This document shows, piece by piece, positions 1-10,831 of a stretch of DNA of 22,786 nucleotides (positions are counted from its first letter, which is position 1; the number at the start of each line of letters is the position of its first letter). The stretch is from Conidiobolus incongruus B7586 (Eukaryota; Entomophthoromycota; Entomophthoromycetes; Entomophthorales; Conidiobolaceae). The translations under genes were made by a program, and so were the position numbers. Below the pieces are notes generated by a model that saw only the letters and a list, made by a program, of their open reading frames with translations, searched no databases and was not told the origin of the DNA. Where the stretch lies: contig JNEM01016715.1 of the NCBI GenBank assembly GCA_000697335.1, positions 1 through 22,786 on the forward strand, in the 5' to 3' direction.

Positions 1-734
1 ATTATTAAATATATTTTAAAATCTGTAATTAAGGTTTTAATATTATAAATATATAAGCTTTAATATTTTCCTGATATTTTAATAATTAAATTTTAAATTG
101 ATAAATAAATAAATATCTAATAGATATATATTAAATAACATTAATATAAATTAATAAAATATTAGTATATCTCTATCTAAATTAATATATATATTTATCT
201 TTTATATTAGTTTTTTTATAATTTATCTTTTATCCCATTTTCCCTTAAATTAATTTATTTTTATCCTAATATAGGAGATAACAATAGGGATCTATCTAAA
301 TGATATTGTCTATCAATCCAATTATCCATTTATTTATTTATTTGAAAAAAATTAACTCCAAATCTTTATTAAGAACTTTTATTAAAACTCCATATATCTA
401 TATCCTAATCTTTAACTTATCAACTCCTTAATTTAATTTAATATAATTATCCTAGTTACTAATACTAGAATAATACAAATATTATATTTAGTTTAAATTA
501 TCATAAATTATTAATTTAATAAATATATAATAAAGTTAGATAATAAAAAATTATTAGATTTTTTTAATTTTGATTTTGATTTTAAAATAATTGTTTAATA
601 TTTTATAATATCTTATAATATATTAAGTTTGAATATAAAGGTTTATCGTTTTTTATTTATTATAAAATAAATTATATATTATTAAAAAACCATTTATTTA
701 GTTGAATGAAACATATATTAAGTTATATTTATAC

Positions 735-753
735 CTGTCTCTTATACACATCT
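735..753. other. Exact Tn5/Nextera mosaic-end sequence (library artefact)
   Basis: The 19 bases CTGTCTCTTATACACATCT are the complement of the engineered Tn5 mosaic end used in transposase-based library kits. An exact copy inside AT-rich fungal DNA, with no transposase nearby, points to untrimmed adapter or a chimeric join in the assembly. Sequence on the two sides of this point may not be contiguous in the genome. Confidence 0.93.
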
Positions 754-2320
754 TTTAAATAATAATATTAATATGAAATTAAAATATTAATTTAGATATT
801 GATTTAAAATTTATCAAAATTAATATATAACATAGAATAAATTAGTTTATTTTTATTAATAATTTGATAATTTTCTGTCTAATAATAAAAATTAAAAAAT
901 TATTTTTTTGATATAAAATTTAAAATTTAATATTCTATTAATAATCAAATTTTTTTATAACAATTATTTTTATTATAAGTTTATTTTTTAATTATTTGAT
1001 TATTTATAGTTAAGTAAAATAAAATTTCTTTAATTCATATTAATCAAAAAATATTTTATACTCTTATATATAAAATATCTATATTAAATTTTATTATAGT
1101 TACTATATTGATATAATGAAAGGGATAATTTAGCCCCTTGTCCCAAGGACTGGTGATATTCTAGAAAATCCACTTTATAAACCATAGTTTAATAAGTTTG
1201 TAATATTTAAACTATCTGACTTTCCTAAATAAACTTCCTTCTCTACTTTTATTAATTTTAACTTTACTTTTTCTTTATCTTTTACTTATCTTTTTGGCTC
1301 TTTTGCCTAATATTTCTTATCCTTTTACAGGGTTCCTCTCAATGGGGCAAGTTTAAACCCCAATAATAATATTTTAATTTATATTTTAAAAGAATATTAT
1401 ATAAAATAATGTATAACTATTGAATTAAATTTTTTTTAAGAAAATTATATTTTTAAATATTACTTAGTTGGTTTATTAATTATATTTACTTTGGCTAAAT
1501 TATAAGATATTTATTTTATACTTTTATTTATTAATCCAAATATAAAAATTTATATATCTAATATATTTATATAAAGAATAATAAAACTATTTAATAACTT
1601 TTTAACCAAAATAAATAAGGTAATTAATATTATTATAATTAATGAATAATATAAACAATAACTATTGAAATTAGTTTTTTAGGCTTTAATTAGTATTGAT
1701 TAATATTTTTTAAAATATATAAATAGTATAGATAAAATATCACCATTATAAATTAATGATAAGATTTAAGTAATTTATATTGGTTATAATTGAATTATAT
1801 AAATTTCAATGTCATATATTAATAATTAGAGTTATATCAAATAAACTAAGTCGAAAATTATTTAAATACAAAATTTTTCTATAATATTATCAATTTTAAA
1901 TATTATGATGATTATATATTAATTAGATCTTTAATTAAAATTATTCATAATCAAAATGATTTTTATGAATACTAGAAAATAAAATCCATAAAATAATAAA
2001 TTTTATTAAAGTAAATTATATTAAAAAGTCTGATATTAATTATATTGGTATAATTTGATAAAAATATATTATAGTTTAATTATCAGATTTTTATTTTATT
2101 ATCCCTTATAAATATCCATTCATATCTCAGTTTACATAGGATTTTTATCATATTTGATATAAATTTATCATTGTTTATCATTATATAAAAAGTTTTTTTG
2201 ATAAAATGAGCTCTTAAATAAAACCATTGAATGAATTATATTGAATAATATTAATTATTTATGATTTTATTGATTTTATAAAATTATAATAATTTCTAGT
2301 AAAAATAGTATAATAGTTGA

Positions 2321-2335
2321 ATATATATATATATT
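2321..2335. repeat. Short (AT)n microsatellite
   Basis: Seven and a half AT units in gene-free AT-rich DNA. No function is implied. Confidence 0.8.
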
Positions 2336-3717
2336 TTATATAATCTTTGTATAAAACAAATAATAAATTAAACTATTAATTATTTATATTATTATTAACC
2401 AATCCGTATATCCTTATTTATTATAATAATATTATTAATTCCAAATTATAAATCACTATATTATTTCAATTAAATAACCGAAAATTTATACTTGGAATAT
2501 TTTATTATATACTATCATATAATCTTTTAATTTTAATTTATTATTTTTCAATATTATTAAAGTTATTGAAATAATTCTAAAATCGATATATAATTTTTAA
2601 TATAAAATATAAATTAAAATAATACAAATATTTATTGTTTATATTATAATTAGATTTTTTGTCATATTTTGATATATTTAAATAATTAAAGAACTATTTT
2701 TTTATTACAGCTTGAAATTAAATATATTTCGAATTAATTTACATAATATTTTATTTTTATATATAAATTTGACAACTAATTTTAGAAGCCAATTCACTCT
2801 TTTTACCCGAGTTTTTTTATATTAATTAAATATTTTAGTTATTTCCCCCTTATATACCATTTACTCCCATTATATCTTTTAATTCCTTAATGATAAAAAT
2901 TTCCAGAATATATAATAAATTATCTTATTTAACCCACTTTATATAAAACTTGGAATTAAAGCTATCCTTAATAAAAAAGTTTAATCTGAGTCCTCCTAGC
3001 TATTAGACTTAAGCCAATATACCATTTATTTTTTAATTTTTAATATTTATCAGGAATTTCCTAGCTCTATTTTTCATTTAAGTTATTTTTAACATAACTT
3101 TTCCAAGGCATGTTATTATATAAAGCAACTGTAATCATATAGGTTATAATCTAGTGAATATATTATATATGATATTTTTTTTATTTTTTATATATAGGAA
3201 ATTCTTTAAAGTTTGCATTTTATGAATTTTGTAATTATTAAGCATAATAACAAATATCCTTAATTTGCTAAAATAACACCAACCAGAGATTAATTTATTT
3301 AAAAAATATAAAACATAATTTTAATTGATTTAATTTTAAAAAGTGAAAACAAAACCTTATGTAATGATTGATTAAAACGATAATTAAAGTTTGAATATTA
3401 ATCAATCTTTTTTGACGAATTTAAAAAAAGGTTTATTTTGGTTTAAATTAATTTTTTTATTTTAAGTAAAGGAAAATAAAAAGCAATTTAAGTTCATTAA
3501 TTACAATGTTTTAATATAAAAGTATTTATTTTTACTTATATCTTGATAAGTTTTATTTAGCTATAATTATTTTAATTCTTTTAATATTTTCATAATATAA
3601 CATCCTATAATCTTATATTGTTAATAATTAAAACAAATTTAAACTTCAATATATAATATTTTTATATAGTTAATAAAAAGTTATTTTAATAGCTTTTCAG
3701 CTGAAATAACAAGGTGT

Positions 3718-3750
<33 letters not shown>

Positions 3751-3755
3751 ATATT
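3718..3755. repeat. Compound microsatellite (TA)n followed by (TGTA)n
   Basis: About ten TA units run straight into three TGTA-type units and then back to TA. It lies in gene-free DNA. Replication slippage is the likely origin, and the length is prone to assembly error. Confidence 0.9.
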
Positions 3756-4362
3756 ATATTATTAATAACTGAAAATAGTATTAAAAATTAACCTTTTGGA
3801 ATTTGGTAAATATCAAATAATATTTAAATATAAAATAAGAAAAAAGAAAATAATATTTTTTGATAAAATATTATCTTTTTAAAATTTTTATAAATATTTA
3901 ATAATTCTAAAAGGTTTGTGGTTGAGTTCTAATAATAATAAAATATAAAACATTTGATAATTATTATTAAGATTAAATATGATAATAAATTTTTAAAAAG
4001 ATATTTTAATAAAAAAATAGTATTTAAATATATATATAGTTTAAAAATATTCATTCTCCTAAATATTTTAGACATAATTTACTTTTATATCTAATAATTT
4101 GATTGAAAAATCAGAGATTAAAAAATTTGCTATTTCTTTCTATCCAAACTGATGTTAAATTATGTTTTTTAATTATCAAAAATTATATAATAAACTACAT
4201 GTTTTTATTATATTGAATGATATTTTATTACAAATATTAGTCTATAAAATCTATTCTTGTTTTTTATAATTCACCAATTGGTTCAACCGATTACAGATAT
4301 TCATATCTATCAATTTATCTGAAATAGCCTATATTAGTAATGAATTGTTAAATATTAAATTT

Positions 4363-6907
4363 TTAATAGTTACTCTGTTGTGACCAATATTTCAACTGAT
4401 AGAGAAGAGTCTCACTTATATTTGGAAGTTGAAATATTAAATTAATTATTAAGTTTTGAATTTCTATCAAATTTAATTGAAATAAGGTCGTATTATCGGT
4501 TTGGAACCAGAATTCTAATTTGCTAGAAATTTGATTCATCTATTGAAATGAATTAATAGCAAAATTTAAAATAATTTTAAAAACAAGTACATTTTCACTT
4601 TGTTCATTACTGGGATAATTGATTAAACTCCAATTGAGAATTTTAAGTGAGGTCTAAAAAAATTAAATACAAATATTTCTACTTGATATTAATATAAATT
4701 ACCTTAACATATTCGTTCCACTTATTGGTCGAATCATTAGGAGCGGTAGTATTAGTATTGTATGATTTAGCAAAAATTAATTCAACTAAACTAGATTGCC
4801 ATTGTTGAAATTCTTTGTTAATGGTTTGATCAATGTAAAATGACCCATTGTAGTGAGAATGTGATTGAATCTAATAATAAAATTCAATATCATAGTATAA
4901 AATAATGTATGATGGATAATACCTGTAAAACTCTCCAAATAAATTGCAATGAATTTAATTTAACAGAGAGTGTAGATTTGGAATTGGTAGAAAATGTAAA
5001 TAAAGTCTATATAAAAACATTAAATAAATGTGAATATGAGATTGAATTAAATATACTTTTAACAAATCATTTCCTATTGTTTTAGATTCAGTATTCATCA
5101 ACCACCAAATAGCTGGTGAAATCATTTTAAACAATTCCAAATTGATCTTGTTCTGATTGGTTTCGTTAAATAAATCCGATACAAATAAGAAAATAGTGTC
5201 AAGTTCATTCCGCTCGCTGTTGGAAATGGGCTCATCTTTGTCTTTCTGATCCATTTGGTATAGCCAATATTGCCCAACTAATTCACATACCATAACATTC
5301 ATATTGGTCACTAGGGTCTGTACTTGTACAGGAAGTTGAATTTCGTCAAAGAAAGGGAAATAGATTAACACTGATTTTTGAATGGATTGGAATTGAGTTA
5401 ACCATTCCTTTTGAATGATGGAAAAGTTTTGCTGTTGACTCAATGAATTGATTAATCTGCCTTGGAGTGTAAGTAATTGCAAAATAATTGATAGTGTTTC
5501 TAATGAAACGGGGGTGGTCTTTTGAGAAAGATTATAATGTTGAAATTGTGTGGATGCAAGTTCTACCCATGTGGCCATCAAGAAAGGAAATAGTGCACTA
5601 AGCTGTTGAATGAGTTGATTGAGCTGGGTGGTATTCAAACGGTTTTTAATAGAGCTAGATGATGAGAGTAGGTGATGATGATTTTCAACTTGAATAGATT
5701 CCTCAAAAACGAGTGATAAATCACTTTGGACCCAACTCTTAAAATACCAGTTATCAGGTAAATCAAAAAGAGTCACTTGTCTTAAGAATTGATATAATGA
5801 ATTTAAAATTTCAACACGTGTCTATAAATTAAAAAATGTATTGAGTTAGATGATTAAATTTATACATTGAAAATATTAAATTACAGTTGGAGACCACATC
5901 GACTGTTTAGACTGATTGATAGATGATTTTAAGCCAGTTTGTGCAGCACTATCCAGGTTGAAGTTTTGGATTCTTAATAAGCTAAGATAGTTAGGTAGAA
6001 TCTAAATATAATTAAAGTTATTAAAATAACAAAATCCATAAAAAATGTGATTTACTTGATCCATATACTTCAAAGCCAATAAAGGTTCAATAGATAACCA
6101 GCAGTTTAAAAATTTAATGGAATCTTGGCGAATATCTTCAAAAATATGGGTCATCGCACTGCCAATATAAATGATAATGGTATGTAAAAATGGTTTCCAA
6201 TCAATTGACTAAATCCGAGTTAATACATAATTCTTATTTAATTTTAAAAAATATTCACCTTTTTATCAATAGGAGCTATATAACTTGTTAAAAACTGTAA
6301 CAATTTCTTTCTTACAGATCCATCCTAAAATCAACAGAATTAAAAATTGATGAAATTAGAATTATTGATCAAAGTTACCTCATCCAAATACAATTTATTA
6401 ATTCCATCTATGATTAAACTGAGATGAGAGCCTAAGATTTGAGGATGTAAAGAAATCAAATCTCCCAAACCAGATAATGCATCTATTAACAACATAATCA
6501 TATCTTAATATAATGTTGATATAAATTATACTGTGAAATAAATACCCTTTTTAACACCAGCATTATGGTGATTCAATTGAGCTAATAAGGTTTGTAAACT
6601 GACATTTTTAGAATTTAACAAATTTTCATTATTTTCTTGTTTTAATATACTTTGAGTTGGAATAACAATAGCTAAATGTATAATGTTAATAAAAATTTAA
6701 AAATTTCAGACAAAACGTTAATTACATTTGGATTTGAAAGATGTATCAGTATCTTGACTGGGGTCCACAGCTTTCTTTTTACCCACTTTTAACTTGGTTT
6801 TCTATTATACAATCTAATTAATAATAATAAAAATTTGAATAAATCGTTAATAGTACTTGAAAATCGGCATTCTTTTCCTTTTTCTTTCGACTTGATGATT
6901 TTGGCAT
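4363..6907 (-). CDS. IPI1: Pre-rRNA-processing protein IPI1/TEX10-like, 12 exons, 649 aa
   Basis: Family role: Ipi1 (human TEX10) belongs to the nuclear Rix1 complex, which acts on pre-60S particles in ITS2 processing and Rea1-dependent maturation. Exons, high to low: 6907-6857, 6801-6726, 6671-6546, 6482-6379, 6324-6259, 6208-6056, 6001-5885, 5821-5057, 5006-4923, 4870-4703, 4653-4591, 4539-4363. All joins keep frame and total 1950 nt. The start MPKSSSRKKKEKNADFQ is basic and runs into KLKVGKK and DTDTSFKSKS, the family N-terminal signature. LNHHNAGVKKDALSGLGDL (about 74-92) and YIGSAMTHIFEDIRQDS (about 155-171) match the helical-repeat Ipi1/TEX10 core. The C-terminal 450 residues are diverged and Q/S/L-rich. 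At 649 aa it lies between yeast Ipi1 (about 330) and human TEX10 (about 930). The ATG at 6907 is the only one giving the signature. The last two exons are the least certain: if intron 11 is retained, the protein ends 16 codons into it. The kinase gene lies upstream in tandem. Confidence 0.88.
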
Positions 6908-7593
6908 ATTTTGGAGTAATGTAAATTAAAACTTTAAGATGGATATTGAATGATTTCGATTTTTGATTAGGATCAAATAATATTTATGTTTAAATGATTC
7001 TAATTAGTTATTATGGGATGTAATTCTTTGACAAAATTTTAAGGTTTTTATTAAAATATATGGAAGGCTATCCATTCGATTTAAGAATTGTTTATTTATA
7101 ATAATTCAAATTAAGATGAAATATTCCAACAAAATATATTATATTGTTATTATATTAACAAAATGATTATAATTATTAAATTTTCAGTAAAAATATTTAA
7201 AATAGTTTTAATTTTTGGAAATATTAGTTATTTAATCATAATAAAAATGAATTAAGTGCTTACGAAATTAAATAACTTGATTTTCAATATTTTATAAATA
7301 TATCAAATTTTGAATGAATCTGATTTATGAATGGAATTTGGGCCAAATTTTCCAAGACCAAATATGAGCAATTGATTCTATTCTATATGATATTCTACTT
7401 GATAGAAAAAATAGTCAAAAATAAATATAAATGTTTATAATCCAATTTATTAAATTATACTGCTATAAACAATATATTCAGTAGAAATTAAAAAAACATA
7501 TGAAGGTTAAATAAAATAAAAGAAATCACAAATATATGCTAAAATTCCATAATTGGTCAATATGAATTAAAGCATTTATGATAATTATAATAT
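6908..7593. other. Intergenic spacer between the tandem IPI1-like and CaMKI genes
   Basis: It should hold the kinase 3' end and the IPI1-like promoter, both on the minus strand. It is AT-rich, with no open frame of note and no clear TATA box in the minus orientation. Confidence 0.65.
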
Positions 7594-8932
7594 TTAAGCT
7601 TGCGCGGATGAAGCAGTTTCTTCTTGAGAATCATTGCTGAGTTTGGTAACTTCTTGAGTGTGGATATCCTCTTCAACAGGGAGTATTCTGGGTTGTTTCA
7701 ATTTATTAATCATGGTAACCAGTCCTACAGCTTTGCGGAAAGTCTTCTTGGCGTTGAAGTTTTCTCGTACGTTGGGCAATAAGTTGGGCTTTTCGAGAGT
7801 TGGAGTTCTGGATACACCAACGGCATATTTGTGGATCCAAGGATGATCTAATGCTTGCTTAGCTGTCATTCTTTGATTGGGATCAATGACTAAAAGCTTT
7901 CTAATGAAATCTTTGCCTAAATATCGGAATTAGCGCTAAGATGAACATTGAAAATACTTGAAATAAGCTTACCCTCTTCTGAAACATGTTCCCAATACTT
8001 AGTAGGAGTAAAAGAATAATCGGCATTGACAATAGCTTGAACTTCAGCAGATTCATCATCTCTTTCAAAAGGAGCATAACCACATAAGAGATAGTAGGTA
8101 ATGACACCAATGGCCCATAAATCAACAGGTGTACTGTGACCTTTTCTCAAGAAAAGTTCAGGGGCCATATATCCTGGAGTACCACAAAGGGTATTTAGCA
8201 TATTTCCACCAGTGGTGTCAATAATTCTACTCAAACCGAAATCACCTATCATTAAGGGGCTATCTTCAGAATTGGTTTTAAATAGCAAGTTTTCTGGCTA
8301 AAAATGAAGCAATTTTATTCAATATATTTAGCATTGTATATGGAAAATTCTTATTTACCTTTAAATCTAAATTAATACACTGTTAAAAAAATGGATAAGT
8401 AAAAGTATGTAAAAATACTTACCACGATGGACAATACCCATATCATGCAAATAAGCTACGGCGTCCAAAATAGTATGGATGATTTTAGCTGCGTCAGTTT
8501 CGTAAAAGCTTCCCTTCTCGCATATTCTATCGAATAATTCACCACCCGTAGCAAGTTCAGTGATCAAGTATAAGTTATTCATAGTTTCGAAGAAGTCAAC
8601 CAAAGTAATAATATTGGGGTGACCTTGGGATATCTTCTTTAAAATGGAAATTTCATTGCGAATCATATGCTCTCTTCCCCTCATCATACTCTTATTCATC
8701 ACTTTAGCAGCATAATATTTACCAGTATCAATCTATATCTATTAATATGTTTGTACTTTTGATGTATTATTTTTATTACTTACATGGACAGCCTCTAAAT
8801 GAATTGATATTAATATTTCAACGATAAATTGGTGAAATATTAATTACCTTTTACAACTGCATAAGTTCCAGAGCCTAAAGTTTTACCAGTTTTGTATTTA
8901 CAAGGAACAGTTTTAGGAGGAGGATTAGACAT
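7594..8932 (-). CDS. CMK1: Calcium/calmodulin-dependent protein kinase, CaMKI type, 6 exons, 353 aa
   Basis: Ser/Thr kinase of the fungal CaMKI family (Cmk1/CmkA), expected in the cytosol, activated by Ca2+/calmodulin and by a CaMK kinase. Exons, high to low: 8932-8848, 8794-8784 (11 nt), 8732-8423, 8366-8359 (8 nt), 8297-7973, 7916-7594; total 1062 nt, frame kept. Glycine loop LGSGTYAVV at 19-27, ATP-binding Lys42 (YYAAK), helix-C Glu59, catalytic HRDLKPEN at 134-141 with Asp136 and Lys138, DFG at 157-159, activation-loop Thr174 in NTLCGTPGYMAPE, and the C-lobe Arg262/Trp273 region. After the kinase domain, NFNAKKTFRKAVGLV (about 299-313) and the following basic-hydrophobic stretch fit the autoinhibitory and calmodulin-binding segment. 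The third loop glycine is Ala25, as in the fungal CaMK sequences I recall. Length is normal for the family. The ATG is followed at once by the conserved entry to the kinase domain, and in-frame splicing supports it. Confidence 0.95.
8359..8366 (-). other. 8-nt coding microexon carrying the kinase catalytic loop (exon 4 of the CaMKI gene)
   Basis: The exon is ATTTAAAG, bounded by an ATTTAG acceptor and a GTAAAT donor. With the single G left by the previous exon it encodes Asp136-Leu137-Lys138, completing HRDLKPEN. Flanking introns are 56 nt (8367-8422) and 61 nt (8298-8358). A CAG acceptor 13 nt upstream of the TAG, after a run of T, cannot be used productively because it brings an in-frame stop. 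No other reading of this stretch restores the invariant kinase motif. Confidence 0.92.
8784..8794 (-). other. 11-nt coding microexon (exon 2 of the CaMKI gene)
   Basis: Eleven bases lie between a TTTAG acceptor and a GTAAGT donor. They supply two bases of Glu29 and then Ala30-Val31-His32, restoring the conserved fungal CaMK string KEAVHIDTGKYYA. Flanking introns are 53 nt (8795-8847) and 51 nt (8733-8783). Without this exon the frame breaks right after the glycine loop. Confidence 0.92.
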
Positions 8933-10831
8933 TATAATGAATTGAGTATCTTTAGGTTAAAATAAAAATGAATCAATAATATAGCATCAGATATGAATAA
9001 TAGAATTAGTCAATTCATAATTTAGTGGTTTAAGATGAAACGTATGACAAGTTATTTTTTTTTGGTTAGTATGGGATTTCGAATTCATAACGAGTCATTT
9101 GCATCCTTATTCATAATTTTTTATCAATTATATTGCAAAATTTTCACAAATCTTATTGGCTTCTTTTAATTGACTATTTTTCCAGATTTGGTTTGAAATT
9201 CTAGTGAATAAACTTAAATATGCTTGAATTACTCATTGTTTTATTTGTGCTTAAGTCTATATAAATATGCAGTCATAATTATCACACGTTTTTAGTATGA
9301 AATTGTCAATAACACTATTATTAAAAATAATTTTAAAAATTTGTTCTGTTCATCTCTAATAGTCTAATTGAAGCATAGAAATATTGACTAATGATTGGTG
9401 TAATTAGTCTAAAAATAGGCGCAGTAAATTAATTAATTGCATATTTTTGTATTAAAATTGTTCAATGCTTTGGGAACCAAGATTTATTTTGACAAGTCAT
9501 ACAATTATTTTTCAATTAAGATGGCTTCATATTTATTGTTTATAAATAATAACTATTTAATATTATTAATCTATAAACATCCATTATAAATCTATAAAGT
9601 TTATAACAAAAATTTTATAATATGAATTTGAAAATAGTATTTAATGTAATTAATCCAAATTTTGATCAATCAATATGGATTAAAAAAATATTGTTCGGTT
9701 AAAATTTTGATATTTAAAGTCAAATAAGTTGTATATCAATATCGTTGTATTTTATAGCTATATATGGTAGCAATTTCTATACTATTAAAATAAATATATA
9801 TTATTTTATCCATTCAATTTATTAAAAACTGTTATAATGCTAATATTATTTATTAATATTTCAAATTGTTAGACTATCAATGATATTTAGAATTATTTCA
9901 GGACAATAGGCGAATCAAAATCAAACAAGAATATTTTTAATTAACACAGAATGAATAATTTTTGACTAAAATTTGGACAGTATTTCTACCTCTTTATACA
10001 ATATATATAATTTGTTCAGAATTTTATGTTTGAATTACTTGAATAAATTTCAATATATATTGCTATCAAATATATAGAAAATGTTTAATAATTTAATTCA
10101 TTTTTATTATAGAGTATTGTTAAAATATTTAATTTTCAAACACATGTGGGTTTTAATATTAATCAAGAAAATATTAAAGCTTTTTTGCAATTATGAACTA
10201 ACTAATTAATAAATATTAATATTTATATATTGCAACATATATTGGATTATATTCAAGAAATCATTCCGTTAAGTTTAGGTAAGCAATTTATGATGTAATA
10301 GTGTCCCAGTATGAATAAAAAATCTTTGAATCTTACGATTATATTAGATTAAAATATTATTGAATTAAAATAATTTCTATTTATTTATATGAAGATATAG
10401 TTGATATAACCAATTCTTTATGTAATCTTATAACCTTTATAAATCTAAATAGTGTAAGATTGAAGACAGATACGAAATGATTTCTTGTTTTTCCTAGTTT
10501 GTTAAGAAAATATTGACGCTACAAGCAGTCCAAATCAGGATATCAGTAAAATTAATTGGATAAATATCAAATGATAACACATCATAGTCGTCATTGAATT
10601 CAATGTGAAGCGGTGACACTTACAGGAAAAATGTCTCAGATTTAATACTATCTTAAGGCGTTAAAACAAGGTGCTTCAAGCTTGTTTACATCAATTTTAT
10701 GATGTAATCTTTACAAAACAATTTATTGATGATAATCCCTTATATAAATGTGACAGTTGCCCCTTTTAATTTCCCACAAACTAGCTGATCTTATTTTTTA
10801 CACTTTTATTTTTCAAATAAACTAATCAAAT
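8933..10831. other. Divergent intergenic region between CaMKI (-) and CSC1/PHM7-like (+)
   Basis: 1.9 kb without a supportable gene; it must contain both promoters. The right-hand end (about 10490-10800) is less AT-rich and carries the TATA candidate. On the kinase side a CCAAT on the minus strand sits near 9152-9156, without a convincing TATA box. No RNA gene was seen. Confidence 0.6.
10741..10748 (+). promoter_or_regulatory. TATA box candidate for the CSC1/PHM7-like gene
   Basis: TATATAAA lies 91 nt upstream of the start codon, in a short stretch with more G+C than its surroundings and next to a GTGACAGTTGCCCC segment. The match to TATAWAWR is exact. In AT-rich DNA such matches occur by chance, so distance and local composition carry most of the weight. 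Confidence 0.45.

Larger units (their letters stand above)
1..4362. other. AT-rich gene-free region
   Basis: No open frame, spliced gene or tRNA could be supported on either strand. The bulk is A/T with many short runs. Three places stand out: the mosaic-end artefact at 735-753, a slightly G+C-richer segment with a pyrimidine-rich tract at about 1121-1365, and another mixed segment at about 2785-3130. None shows a coding frame. The right edge would hold the 3' end of the IPI1-like transcript. Confidence 0.7.

Noticed and set aside
2975-3030. Possible tRNA on either strand around the mixed-composition segment
   Set aside because: No T-loop (GGTTCRA type) and no acceptor stem could be paired at the right spacing.
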